From Lysobacter sp. cf310 (lineage in GTDB: Bacteria > Pseudomonadota > Gammaproteobacteria > Xanthomonadales > Xanthomonadaceae): a stretch of DNA of 64,000 nucleotides. Shown one piece after another: positions 1 through 10,921 of this stretch; within the stretch, counting starts at the first letter, position 1, and every line of letters begins with the position of its first letter. The notes beneath the pieces were generated by a model. It had not been told where the DNA came from, ran no database searches, and worked only from the letters and a program-made list of their open reading frames with translations. The stretch lies in the NCBI RefSeq assembly GCF_900114355.1, contig NZ_FOSS01000001.1:504044-568043 (forward strand). The letters are read 5' to 3'. A program made the translations under genes and the position numbers.

Positions 1-2
1 CG

Positions 3-1388
3 ATCAACGCCACGCTGATCGACACCCTGGCCGCCTGCGGCGACGTCAACCGCAACGTCGCGGTGGCCGCCAACCCGCTGCGCTCGCACACGCATGCGGC
101 GGTGTACGCGCAGGCCGCGGCGCTGTCCGAGCACCTGCTGCCCAACACCCGCGCCTACTACGAGATCTGGCTGGACGAAGAGCGCGTGGCCGGCAGCGGC
201 GGCGAGGAAGAGCCGATCTACGGCAACGTCTACCTGCCGCGCAAGTTCAAGATCGGCTTCGCGGTGCCGCCCTACAACGACGTCGACGTGTTCGCCCAGG
301 ACCTGGGCTACATCGCCGTGCTCGACGAGGCCGGCGAACTGCTGGGCTACAACGTCAGCGTCGGCGGCGGCATGGGCGCGACCCATGGCGATCCCGAGAC
401 CTATCCGCGCCTGGGCAACGTGATCGGCTTCGTCGCGCCCGAGCAGGTGATCGCGGTCGGCGAGGCGGTGGTCACCGCGCAGCGCGACCACGGCAACCGC
501 GCCGTGCGCAAGCGCGCGCGCCTGAAGTACACCATCGACGACCACGGGCTGGACTGGTTCCAAGCCGAAGTCGAACGCCGCGCCGGGTTCCATCTCCTCC
601 CGGCGCGGCCGTTCGCCTTCGCCCACAACGGCGACCGCTTCGGCTGGGTCGAGGGCGAGGACGGACGCGCGCATCTGACCCTGCGCATTCCGGCCGGCCG
701 CATCGTCGACGGCGAGTCCGCCGACGGCTCGCAGGTGCGTCACCTCAGCGGCCTGCGCGAGCTCGCGCAGTTGCTGAGCGCGCACGAAGACGGCGCGGGC
801 GCGGAATTCCGCATGACCCCGAACCAGAACCTGACCGTGGCCGGGATCGCGCCGGCGCTGCGCGAGGGCGTCGACGCCCTGATCGCGCAATACGGGCTGG
901 ACGGTTACCGCGCCGCCAGCCCGCTGCGTCGCAACGCCCTGGCCTGCGTGGCCCTGCCGACCTGCGGCCTGGCCATGGCCGAGGCCGAACGCTATCTGCC
1001 GGAACTGATCGGCAAGGTCGAAGGCCTGCTGCAACGGCACGCCATCGCCGACGCGCCCATCCACCTGCGCATCAGCGGCTGCCCGAACGGCTGCTCGCGC
1101 CCCTACCTGGGCGAGATCGCCTTGGTCGGCAAGGCGCCCGGCCGCTACAACCTGATGCTGGGCGCCGATCACCGCGGCCAGCGTCTGAACACCCTGTACC
1201 GCGAAAACATCGCCGAACCCGAGATCCTGGCTGCGCTGGATCCGCTGTTCGCCGACTACGCCGCGCAGCGCCAGGCCGAGGAAGGCTTCGGCGACTACCT
1301 GCTGCGCAGCGGAACCGTCGCCATCCCGCCCCACGCCATCCGTCCGAGCATTCCGATCGCCGTCGTCGCCACCGAGGTCCGCGCATGA
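3..1388 (+). CDS. cysI: Sulfite reductase (NADPH) hemoprotein beta subunit, 5' end missing
   Basis: Catalyses six-electron reduction of sulfite to sulfide in cytoplasmic assimilatory sulfate reduction. The frame is already open at base 3, so the N-terminal part lies outside the window and the ATG at 63 is internal. The ligands for the 4Fe-4S cluster and siroheme are visible as two cysteine pairs: cysteine codons at 945 and 963 (CxxxxxC, followed by [12 protein letters not shown]) and at 1080 and 1092 ([10 protein letters not shown]), the classic pattern of sulfite and nitrite reductase hemoproteins. The gene ends in an ATGA overlap with cysH, so the two are translationally coupled. cysJ, the flavoprotein subunit, would be expected just upstream. 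Identity is secure; only the 5' part is unseen. Confidence 0.96.
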   Translation: MNATLIDTLAACGDVNRNVAVAANPLRSHTHAAVYAQAAALSEHLLPNTRAYYEIWLDEERVAGSGGEEEPIYGNVYLPRKFKIGFAVPPYNDVDVFAQDLGYIAVLDEAGELLGYNVSVGGGMGATHGDPETYPRLGNVIGFVAPEQVIAVGEAVVTAQRDHGNRAVRKRARLKYTIDDHGLDWFQAEVERRAGFHLLPARPFAFAHNGDRFGWVEGEDGRAHLTLRIPAGRIVDGESADGSQVRHLSGLRELAQLLSAHEDGAGAEFRMTPNQNLTVAGIAPALREGVDALIAQYGLDGYRAASPLRRNALACVALPTCGLAMAEAERYLPELIGKVEGLLQRHAIADAPIHLRISGCPNGCSRPYLGEIALVGKAPGRYNLMLGADHRGQRLNTLYRENIAEPEILAALDPLFADYAAQRQAEEGFGDYLLRSGTVAIPPHAIRPSIPIAVVATEVRA

Positions 1389-2131
1389 GCCCGCCCGATC
1401 CCATCACCGCCGCCGAATCGCCGCGTGCGCTGGCCGATCTCAACCGCTGGCTGGCACGACTGAGCGCGCCCGATCGCGTGGCCTGGGCGCTGGAGAACAC
1501 CGCCGGCGAGCACGCGCTGTCGTCCAGCTTCGGCGCGCAGGCCGCGGTCTCGCTGCACATGGTCACCCGCCAGGCGCCGAAGATTCCGGTGATCCTGATC
1601 GACACCGGTTATCTGTTCCCGGAGACCTACCGCTTCGTCGACGAGATGAGCACGCGCCTGGACCTCAACCTCAAGGTCTACCGTCCGCAGATCGGCATCG
1701 CCTGGATGGAAGCGCGCATGGGCAAGATCTGGGAACAGGGCGTGGACGGGATCGAGCGTTACAACCGCCTGCGCAAGGTCGAGCCGATGCAGCGCGCCTT
1801 GAACGAACTCGGCGTGCGCACCTGGATCGCCGGCCTGCGCCGCAGCCAGTCCAGCACCCGCGCCAACCTCGATTTCCTGAGCCTGCGCGACGGCCGCTGG
1901 AAACTGCACCCGCTCGCCGACTGGAGCGACCGCGACGTCTGGCAGTACCTGCAGGCGCACGATCTGCCTTATCACCCGCTGTGGCACGACGGCTACGTGT
2001 CGATCGGCGACGTGCACACCACCAGCAAGCTCGAGGACGGCATGCGCGAGGAAGACACGCGCTTCTTCGGACTCAAGCGCGAGTGCGGGCTGCATTTCGA
2101 CGACGAAGGCGCGGCCGAACAGGCGGCTTGA
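1385..2131 (+). CDS. cysH: Phosphoadenylyl-sulfate (PAPS) reductase
   Basis: Reduces PAPS (or APS) to sulfite with thioredoxin, supplying the substrate of the upstream sulfite reductase. The 248-residue protein has the PAPS reductase fold: [10 protein letters not shown] near residue 50, the phosphate-binding region; [14 protein letters not shown], the PP-loop region of the family; and the C-terminal KRECGLH motif with catalytic Cys234. I see no extra CC..CxxC cluster cysteines, which favours the PAPS-specific, cluster-free type. The start overlaps the cysI stop (ATGA). The gene is followed by a repeat-bearing gap and the convergent cysB. Confidence 0.95.
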   Translation: MSPPDPITAAESPRALADLNRWLARLSAPDRVAWALENTAGEHALSSSFGAQAAVSLHMVTRQAPKIPVILIDTGYLFPETYRFVDEMSTRLDLNLKVYRPQIGIAWMEARMGKIWEQGVDGIERYNRLRKVEPMQRALNELGVRTWIAGLRRSQSSTRANLDFLSLRDGRWKLHPLADWSDRDVWQYLQAHDLPYHPLWHDGYVSIGDVHTTSKLEDGMREEDTRFFGLKRECGLHFDDEGAAEQAA

Positions 2132-2146
2132 GGCGCGCTCGCGCAG

Positions 2147-2358
2147 AAGCCCCCCTGCCCCCTTTTTCAAAGAGGGGAACTCCGACGCAAGGAAGGGAGG
2201 AACTTAGATGGGAGAACACCGCAATTCCACGCTTGCATGCGCGCTGCCTCCCCCTTTGAAAAAGGGTGAGGGCGCGCGGTTTACGAACCGCAGGTTCGTG
2301 CGCGACTGAACGCCAGCGGGCTTGCCCGCTGGCCGGACGGATTGAGGGGGATTTGCTC
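2147..2358. repeat. Degenerate inverted-repeat element interrupted by two small palindromes
   Basis: The 308-base gap between cysH and cysB holds no gene. A left arm (CCCCTTTTTCAAAGAGGGG, about 2156-2178) faces a right arm (CCTCCCCCTTTGAAAAAGGG, 2247-2266). The expected rest of the right arm, ATTGAGGGGGATTTGCTC, appears only at 2341-2358. The intervening 74 bases contain two perfect hairpins: ACGAACC/GGTTCGT (2283-2299) and CCAGCGGGC/GCCCGCTGG (2312-2331). The uninterrupted form of the same element lies at 46424-46583. Confidence 0.7.
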
Positions 2359-2439
2359 TCCGCTCCATCCGTCCGACCGACGAACGAAGCCGATGCACAG
2401 CGCCTGCGACGGTCTCGCGAGCCAGCCCGAACGCTGCGC

Positions 2440-3423
2440 TCAGACCGCAGCCGTACGCATCAACTCTTCCCAACTGGGCGCACGCGGCCACTGCGCTTCG
2501 AGGTTACCCTCGAGCACGCGCCGCAGGTCGCGGCGGTCGATCTGCGGGGCCAGGCCGTGCAGCAGTTCCAGCGCGTAGTCGCGCAGCACGCGCGCGCGCG
2601 GGATCACCGCCCAGGTCACGCATTCGGGCAGCGCATCGGGCGCGGTCAGCGCCTTGAGATCTTCGTCGCGGCCGGTCACCGCCATTTCGGCGAGCACGCC
2701 CACGCCCAATCCGGCGCGCACATAGGTCTTGATCAGGTCGGCGTCGCGCGCGGTCATCGCCAGCTGCGGCTCGACCCCGCCGGCGGCGAAGGCGCGGCGC
2801 AGCGAGGATTCCGGACGCGTCGAGGACTCGTAGCTGATCAGCGGATGCGCGGCCAGTTCGGCCAGCGTGGGCGCGCGCTTGAGCGAGGCCAGCGCATGCG
2901 TGCGCGGCACCAGCACCACCCGGCGCCAGCGGAACAACGGCACCGCCAGCCCGCCTTCGGGCGCGGCGCCGGCGGTGCTGATCACCGCCAGGTCGGCGTT
3001 GCCGTGCGACAGATGCTCCAGCACCTCGCCGTCCGCGGTCGCCTGCAGGTGCACGCTGACCTGCGGGAAACCGCGCTTCACGTTCGCGATCACCGGCGGC
3101 AGCACGTAGCGCGCCTGGGTGTGGGTGGTGGCCAGGACCAGGCGGCCGGCGTGCTGGCCGCGCTCGTTGGCGGCGTAGGCGCGGATGTTGCCGGCCTCGT
3201 CGAGGATGCGGCGCGCATGCGCAAGCACGCGCTCGCCGGCCGGCGCGATCGCTTCCAGGCTGCGGCCCTTGCGCACGAACAACTGGAAGCCCAGTTCGTC
3301 CTCCAGCTGTTTGAGCTGCTTGGACAGACCGGGCTGAGTGGCGTGTACGCGCTCGGCGGCCAGGGTGATGTTGAGGCCGGAATCGGCGATCGCGACGAGG
3401 TAGCGCAGCTGGGTGAGGGTCAT
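2440..3423 (-). CDS. cysB: LysR-type regulator of cysteine biosynthesis, CysB-like
   Basis: Transcriptional regulator that activates sulfur-assimilation genes, classically with N-acetylserine as inducer. The ATG at 3423 gives a 327-residue protein starting MTLTQLRYLVAIADSG, the standard CysB N-terminus. The winged helix-turn-helix follows (NITLAAERVHATQPGLSKQL, residues about 18-37), then the LysR effector domain with the TTHTQARYVLP stretch found in CysB/Cbl proteins. An in-frame upstream ATG at 3498 would add 25 arginine- and proline-rich residues and is unlikely. It is divergent from cysG-cysK and convergent with cysIH, so it probably controls both flanks. A short palindrome in the shared promoter region (3522-3535) may be an operator. 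Confidence 0.92.
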   Translation of the reverse strand: MTLTQLRYLVAIADSGLNITLAAERVHATQPGLSKQLKQLEDELGFQLFVRKGRSLEAIAPAGERVLAHARRILDEAGNIRAYAANERGQHAGRLVLATTHTQARYVLPPVIANVKRGFPQVSVHLQATADGEVLEHLSHGNADLAVISTAGAAPEGGLAVPLFRWRRVVLVPRTHALASLKRAPTLAELAAHPLISYESSTRPESSLRRAFAAGGVEPQLAMTARDADLIKTYVRAGLGVGVLAEMAVTGRDEDLKALTAPDALPECVTWAVIPRARVLRDYALELLHGLAPQIDRRDLRRVLEGNLEAQWPRAPSWEELMRTAAV

Positions 3424-3521
3424 AACGGCGGAATCCGGAACAGGGAGACGAGAGGACGGCGGCAAGCGACGGCGCGGCAACACCCGGGCATCCGGCACGA
3501 CATCGCGTCCACGTTTATCTC

Positions 3522-3535
3522 TCTATTCGGATAGA
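3522..3535. promoter_or_regulatory. Possible operator in the cysB/cysG divergent region
   Basis: TCTAT and ATAGA form a perfect 5-bp inverted repeat around TCGG inside a locally AT-rich stretch (about 3513-3548) of an otherwise GC-rich 286-base divergent gap. CysB proteins bind AT-rich sites near such promoters. The match is to position and base composition, not to a firm consensus. Confidence 0.3.
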
Positions 3536-3709
3536 AGGATTTATAGCCTAAGCCGGCCCGCGGCCGCTGTCCAGTAGTGTCGGCCCGCCGGCGGCCCCGC
3601 GCTCATGCCGTTAGGGCATGGGCACAGGCGGGGGCGTCATTTCCCCCGCCGGGCCGGGGTTTGTAGGTTCGCCCCATCGTCTTCGGCCCGACAGCGCCCT
3701 TTCTTGAAC

Positions 3710-5137
<1,428 letters not shown>

Positions 5138-5171
5138 GTCCGCCCCCTCTTTCTCGATTCCTGGAACCGCC

Positions 5172-6152
5172 ATGGCCCTCTACGACAGCATCCTCGACAC
5201 CATCGGCAACACGCCCATCGTCAAACTGCACCGGATCGCGCCGGCGCATGTCTCGCTGTACGCCAAGGTCGAATCCTTCAACCCGGGCGGCTCGGTCAAG
5301 GACCGCCTAGCCCTGGCAATCGTGCTCGACGCCGAACGCAGCGGCGCGCTCAAGCCCGGCCAGACCATCGTCGAGGCGACCTCCGGCAACACCGGCATCG
5401 CCCTGGCCATGGTCGCGGCCGCGCGCGGCTATCCCTTCGTGGCGGTGATGACCGAAACCTTCTCGGTCGAGCGCCGCAAACTGATGCGCGCCTACGGCGC
5501 CAAGGTGATCCTGACCCCGGCCGCCGAGCGCGGCAGCGGCATGGTGCGCAAGGCCGCCGAACTCGCCGCGCAACACGGCTGGTTCCTGGCCCGCCAGTTC
5601 GAGAACCCGGCCAACCCGGCCTACCACCGCAGCACCACCGGCCCGGAAATCCTGCGCGATTTCGCCGGCAAGCGCCTGGACTACTTCGTGACCGGCTGGG
5701 GCACCGGCGGCACGCTCAGCGGCGCCGGCCAGGTGCTCAAGCTCGCGCGTCCGGATCTGAAGATCATCGCCTCCGAACCCGCCGGCGCCTCGCTGCTGAG
5801 CGGCAAGGACTGGCAGCCGCACAAGATCCAAGGCTGGACCCCGGACTTCGTGCCGGCGGTGCTGGATCGCGGCGTGGCCGACGAGATTCGTCCGGTCGAC
5901 GACGTGCTCGCGCGCGACACCGCGCGCCGCCTGGCCGCCGAGGAAGGCGTGTTCGTCGGCATCTCCGCCGGCGCCACCGTCGCCGCCGCGCTGCAGGTCG
6001 CCGAGCAGGCGCCCGCCGGCAGCGTGCTGCTGGCGATGCTGCCCGACACCGGCGAGCGCTACCTCTCGACCTTCCTGTTCGAAGGCGTGGCCGAAGGCTC
6101 CGACGACGAATGGCTGGCGGCGCTGGCGCAGGAAGACAGCGTGGCGGCCTGA
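5172..6152 (+). CDS. cysK: Cysteine synthase A (O-acetylserine sulfhydrylase)
   Basis: PLP enzyme joining sulfide and O-acetylserine to give cysteine, the last step of the pathway encoded by its neighbours. The 326-residue protein shows IGNTPIVKLH at residues 11-20, the PLP lysine in GGSVKDRLA (Lys43), the substrate loop TSGNTGIALA, and the glycine-rich phosphate loop GWGTGGTLSG. The C-terminal LPDTGERYLSTFLF is typical of CysK/CysM. CysM is an alternative label, but the length and EATSGNTG context favour CysK. Confidence 0.93.
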   Translation: MALYDSILDTIGNTPIVKLHRIAPAHVSLYAKVESFNPGGSVKDRLALAIVLDAERSGALKPGQTIVEATSGNTGIALAMVAAARGYPFVAVMTETFSVERRKLMRAYGAKVILTPAAERGSGMVRKAAELAAQHGWFLARQFENPANPAYHRSTTGPEILRDFAGKRLDYFVTGWGTGGTLSGAGQVLKLARPDLKIIASEPAGASLLSGKDWQPHKIQGWTPDFVPAVLDRGVADEIRPVDDVLARDTARRLAAEEGVFVGISAGATVAAALQVAEQAPAGSVLLAMLPDTGERYLSTFLFEGVAEGSDDEWLAALAQEDSVAA

Positions 6153-6162
6153 GCCCCGCTGC

Positions 6163-6190
6163 CTGGGGGAGCGGCGTGAGCCGCGATCGC
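6163..6190. repeat. REP-like palindromic unit
   Basis: GGGGGAGCGGCGTGAGCCGCGATCG-type unit with GCGGC/GCCGC arms. It is the same short element as those at 10206-10231 and 10303-10409. It lies between cysK and amgK. Confidence 0.6.
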
Positions 6191-6241
6191 CCTGCGCGCG
6201 CGCCCCCCATACGCGCCCCGCGCCCAATCCGCGACCCGCCA

Positions 6242-6270
6242 TTCACCGCGCGCACCGGGGCGTTTACCCT
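6242..6270 (+). promoter_or_regulatory. Possible sigma70-type promoter of amgK-murU
   Basis: TTCACC (6242-6247) and TACCCT (6265-6270) are separated by 17 bases, and the ATG of amgK is 37 bases downstream. Both hexamers match the consensus only partly. Confidence 0.3.
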
Positions 6271-6306
6271 GTGCGCTCGCGGCCCCCTTGGCCGCGCGGA
6301 GATCGC

Positions 6307-8018
<1,712 letters not shown>

Positions 8019-8044
8019 GCGCCAGGCATCGCCCGGCGAACTGC

Positions 8045-8050
8045 TAGCAT
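8045..8050 (+). promoter_or_regulatory. Possible -10 box of kptA
   Basis: TAGCAT lies 10 bases before the ATG at 8061. Transcription would start about at that ATG, giving a leaderless or near-leaderless mRNA and making the ATG at 8049 unusable. Confidence 0.3.
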
Positions 8051-8060
8051 GCGCGGCGAT

Positions 8061-8612
8061 ATGACCGACCGACACAAGCCGCTCAGCCAATTCCTCAGCC
8101 TGATCCTGCGCCATGAACCCGAGGCCATCGGCCTGCGCCTGGATGCGGAAGGCTGGGTCGACGTAAACGAACTCATCGCCAAGGCGGCCGCGCACGGCAA
8201 ACATTACGACCGCGAGCTGCTGCGCGAGTTGGTGCGCGACAACGACAAGCAGCGTTTCAAGCTCAGCGACGACGGCGATCGCATACGCGCCAATCAGGGC
8301 CATTCGATCGACATCGACCTGGCCCTGGCGCCGATCGAGCCGCCGGCCCGGCTGTACCACGGCACCGCCACCCGCCACGCCGCCGCGATCCGCGTCGAGG
8401 GCCTGCGCAAGCAGAGCCGCCAGCACGTGCACCTGTCGGCCGATCGCGACACCGCGTTCAAGGTCGGCAGCCGCCACGGGCGGCCGGTCGTGCTGGAGGT
8501 ACGCGCGGGCGACATGCACGCGCGCGGCGCGACCTTCTTCCGCGCCGACAACGGCGTGTGGCTGACCGACGCGGTCCCTGCGGAATTCATCGAATGGCCG
8601 GCGCAGACATGA
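8061..8612 (+). CDS. kptA: RNA 2'-phosphotransferase, KptA/Tpt1 family
   Basis: Transfers an internal RNA 2'-phosphate to NAD+, giving ADP-ribose 1'',2''-cyclic phosphate. In eukaryotes this finishes tRNA splicing; the bacterial substrate is not established. The 183-residue protein has the N-terminal winged-helix part with FLSLILRHEPEAIGL and GWVDVNELI, the NAD-binding RLYHGTA, and QSRQHVHLS, the conserved catalytic His/Arg region of the family. The ATG at 8061 is preferred to 8049 because it starts the conserved part and clears a -10-like box. No RtcB-type ligase or other RNA repair gene is nearby, so the gene stands alone between murU and bluB. Confidence 0.92.
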   Translation: MTDRHKPLSQFLSLILRHEPEAIGLRLDAEGWVDVNELIAKAAAHGKHYDRELLRELVRDNDKQRFKLSDDGDRIRANQGHSIDIDLALAPIEPPARLYHGTATRHAAAIRVEGLRKQSRQHVHLSADRDTAFKVGSRHGRPVVLEVRAGDMHARGATFFRADNGVWLTDAVPAEFIEWPAQT

Positions 8613-8655
8613 GGCCGGCGCCCGCAACGCGACGCCACCACAGGAGCATGGTCGC

Positions 8656-9384
8656 ATGAGCGCGGGGCACCGTTTCTCCGACGCGGAACGCGGCGGCGTC
8701 TACCGCGCCATCTTCGAGCGCCGCGACGTGCGTTCGCAGTTCTTGCCCGACCCGATTCCTGCGGACGTACTGGAGCGCCTGCTACGCGCCGCGCACCATG
8801 CGCCGTCGGTGGGATTCATGCAGCCCTGGGACTTCATCGTCGTCGAGGATCCGGCGGTCAAGCACGAAGTGAAGGCTCTGCACGCGCAAGCCAATGCGCA
8901 GGCCGCGCACAACTACCGCGACGAACGCGCCGAACTTTATCGGCAGCTCAAGCTGGAAGGGATCGTCGAAAGCCCGATCAATCTGTGCATTACCTGCGAC
9001 CGCGGCCGCGGCGGCGAACATGTGTTGGGCCGCAACACCATGCTCGACGCGGACCTGTTCAGCGCCTGCCTGGCGGTGCAGAACTTGTGGCTGGCCGCGC
9101 GCGCGGAGGGCATCGGCGTGGGCTGGGTCAGCATCCTGGAACCCCGCGAACTGGCGCGCGTGCTCGGTCTGCCCGAGGGCGTCGAGCCGCTCGCCTACCT
9201 GTGCCTGGGCTATGTCAGCCAGTTCCTGGAGCGACCGGAGCTGCAAACGCGCGGTTGGCGCTCGCGCCTGCCGCTGCAGGATCTGGTGCATGCCAACGTC
9301 TGGGGCGGCGAGGTACAGGACCCGGCGCTGCGCAGCGCGCTGCTGGCCGGCGAGCCCGATCGGGACCCGACTCGCGGCGGTTAG
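8656..9384 (+). CDS. bluB: 5,6-dimethylbenzimidazole synthase (BluB)
   Basis: Oxygen-dependent flavin-destroying enzyme that turns reduced FMN into 5,6-dimethylbenzimidazole, the lower ligand of cobalamin. The 242-residue nitroreductase-fold protein shows RRDVRSQFLPDPIP, the FMN-binding HHAPSVGFMQPWDFIVV and GWVSILEPRELARVLG, which resemble BluB rather than ordinary nitroreductases. No other cobalamin-biosynthesis gene adjoins it. A cobalamin-binding-type protein lies far away at 61 kb. The gene may serve remodelling or salvage of corrinoids, but that is inference. Confidence 0.88.
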   Translation: MSAGHRFSDAERGGVYRAIFERRDVRSQFLPDPIPADVLERLLRAAHHAPSVGFMQPWDFIVVEDPAVKHEVKALHAQANAQAAHNYRDERAELYRQLKLEGIVESPINLCITCDRGRGGEHVLGRNTMLDADLFSACLAVQNLWLAARAEGIGVGWVSILEPRELARVLGLPEGVEPLAYLCLGYVSQFLERPELQTRGWRSRLPLQDLVHANVWGGEVQDPALRSALLAGEPDRDPTRGG

Positions 9385-9436
9385 GATGAGTCCGCCCGCC
9401 ACTGCGTCCGCGGGCAGCGTTCATTGGGAGCGGATC

Positions 9437-10075
9437 ATGCGTGGAGCCGCCATCGCCTGCCTGCATGCCTTGCTGCTGTGCGGCGCCCTCGCAAGCGCCC
9501 GAGCGGCCGAACCCATCGTCGGCTTGCCTTGCGAAGGCTGCGAGGCGGTGTTCGACGGCAAGCCGGCGCAATTGACCAGCGCATCGCGGATCGCGCCGGC
9601 CAAGGAACCTGGGCAAGCCCTGCTGTTGAGCGGCCAGGTCCGCAACGCCGCGGGCAAGCCGGTGCCGGGCGTGATCGTCTACGCCTACCAGACCGATCGC
9701 GGCGGCGTGTACCCGCGCGATCCGCGCCTGTCCGGCGAAACCGCGCGCCATGGTCGCCTGCGCGGCTGGGCGGTGAGCGATGCGCAAGGCCGCTACAGCT
9801 TCCGCACGATACGTCCCGGCGGTTACCCGACCAGCGACGAGCCGCAACATATCCACATGCACGTGATCGAGCCGGGGCGCTGCACCTATTACCTGGGCGA
9901 CGTGCTGTTCGACGACGACCCGCGCCTGACCGCCGCGCGCCGCGCGCAACAAGGCCTGGCCTACGGCGGCAACGGCATCGCCCATCCGCAAGGCGACGCG
10001 CGCACGGGCTGGCGCGTGCAACGCGACATCGTGCTGGGCTTGAACGTGCCGGGGTATGCGCGCTGCGGGCGTTGA
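9437..10075 (+). CDS. Exported intradiol ring-cleavage dioxygenase-like protein
   Basis: The 212-residue protein has an N-terminal signal peptide (hydrophobic residues 4-22, ending ARAAEP) and a single intradiol dioxygenase domain of the protocatechuate 3,4-dioxygenase type. All four non-haem Fe(III) ligands seem to be present: Tyr92 (GGVYPRD), Tyr130 (RPGGYPTS), His138 and His140 (QHIHMHV). Cys32 and Cys35 (PCEGC) lie just after the predicted signal cleavage site. Exported members of the family exist, but their substrates are largely unknown, so no aromatic substrate is assigned. The gene is alone, with no pca or cat neighbours. The ATG at 9437 is the start that gives a clean signal peptide. 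Confidence 0.8.
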   Translation: MRGAAIACLHALLLCGALASARAAEPIVGLPCEGCEAVFDGKPAQLTSASRIAPAKEPGQALLLSGQVRNAAGKPVPGVIVYAYQTDRGGVYPRDPRLSGETARHGRLRGWAVSDAQGRYSFRTIRPGGYPTSDEPQHIHMHVIEPGRCTYYLGDVLFDDDPRLTAARRAQQGLAYGGNGIAHPQGDARTGWRVQRDIVLGLNVPGYARCGR

Positions 10076-10205
10076 GCCGCTGGCCCGACGTACTGATTCG
10101 CGGCCTCGGGGTAGGAACAGCGCAAGCCGCGACCGCGCCACTGCGACAACGACGCGGGCCGCGACTACCACTGGGCACCCCGCTCACGACGCAAGCGAGT
10201 CCCGC

Positions 10206-10231
10206 GATCGCGGCTCACGCCGCTCCCACAG
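10206..10231. repeat. REP-like palindromic unit
   Basis: GATCGCGGCTCACGCCGCTC followed by CCACAG; same family as 6163-6190 but in the opposite orientation. It is part of a 378-base gene-free stretch (10076-10453) in which I see only repeats. Confidence 0.6.
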
Positions 10232-10302
10232 TGGTGGGTGCGTCGCTACGGCGAAGCTTGCGATGACCGCAACCACAATCGTGCACACAGGCGCGTGCCC
10301 CC

Positions 10303-10409
10303 TGCTTCCTGTGGGAGCGGCGTAAGCCGCGATTGGTAGCGCGGCGACACCCACATTCGACGCAAGCCGATGTCGCGGTCGCGGCTTGCGCCGCTCCTAC
10401 AGGAAGCAA
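10303..10409. repeat. Pair of inverted REP-like units
   Basis: The arm TGCTTCCTGTGGGAGCGGCG (10303-10322, continuing to 10332) is repeated in inverse orientation at 10380-10409 (TCGCGGCTTGCGCCGCTCCT then ACAGGAAGCA). Over about 30 bases the arms differ at two positions. They enclose about 47 bases, a BIME-like arrangement. Confidence 0.7.
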
Positions 10410-10453
10410 CCGTGCCGGCCTTGCCAGGTGGGGCGCCTGTTCCTGTTCTCGCC

Positions 10454-10795
10454 TCAGGAAATCCAGGCACCCATGTACAGGGCCATGAAGGACGGCGCGG
10501 TCGCAACGACGGCAGTCGCAATGCCGGGACGGGTTATGCAGCGCCACAGGCCTACCACGCATGCGCTGACCGCGATGCACGCTATCACCGCCCAGGTTTC
10601 ATAGCCGATCAGACAGATCGGGCTCACTCGCCCTACGGTCAAAGAAGGTTTGACGATAGCCAGCGCGGTCGACGCGATCAGCAACGCGACCCCAACAGTC
10701 ACGAACACGGCCCAGGATTTGCGAGCCGCCACGGTCAAGCCTATCGACACCAACGCCGGGACATATCCGACAAAGCTCCAGAGTTCGTACGACAC
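10454..10795 (-). CDS. Small hypothetical membrane protein
   Basis: I do not recognise the family. From a GTG at 10795, preceded at six bases by GGGAG, it would encode 113 residues with four predicted membrane helices: LWSFVGYVPALVSIGLTVA, WAVFVTVGVALLIASTALAIV, ICLIGYETWAVIACIAVSACV and a short C-terminal one. An ATG at 10840 would add 15 polar residues without improving the ribosome site. The hydrophobic pattern is regular and base composition is less extreme than around it. The gene sits alone between REP-like repeats and hda, perhaps as acquired material. Confidence 0.5.
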   Translation of the reverse strand: MSYELWSFVGYVPALVSIGLTVAARKSWAVFVTVGVALLIASTALAIVKPSLTVGRVSPICLIGYETWAVIACIAVSACVVGLWRCITRPGIATAVVATAPSFMALYMGAWIS

Positions 10796-10921
10796 GCAAA
10801 GCTCCCGAAACTGGCCGTTCGCCGCCCGATCATCTCGCATGATCGATGCACGTGTTCAAGCCCTGCTCCGACCATCGCCGATCCGATCGACGCCCGAACA
10901 GGCCCGGGCGCTACCCGCGCC

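Noticed and set aside
8049-8060. Upstream ATG of kptA at 8049
   Set aside because: It overlaps a TAGCAT -10-like box and adds four residues not typical of the family; 8061 fits better.
8656-9384. Ordinary nitroreductase instead of BluB
   Set aside because: The sequence around HHAPSVGFMQPWDF and the overall length match BluB rather than NfsB or Frm2-type enzymes, though the distinction is by pattern only.
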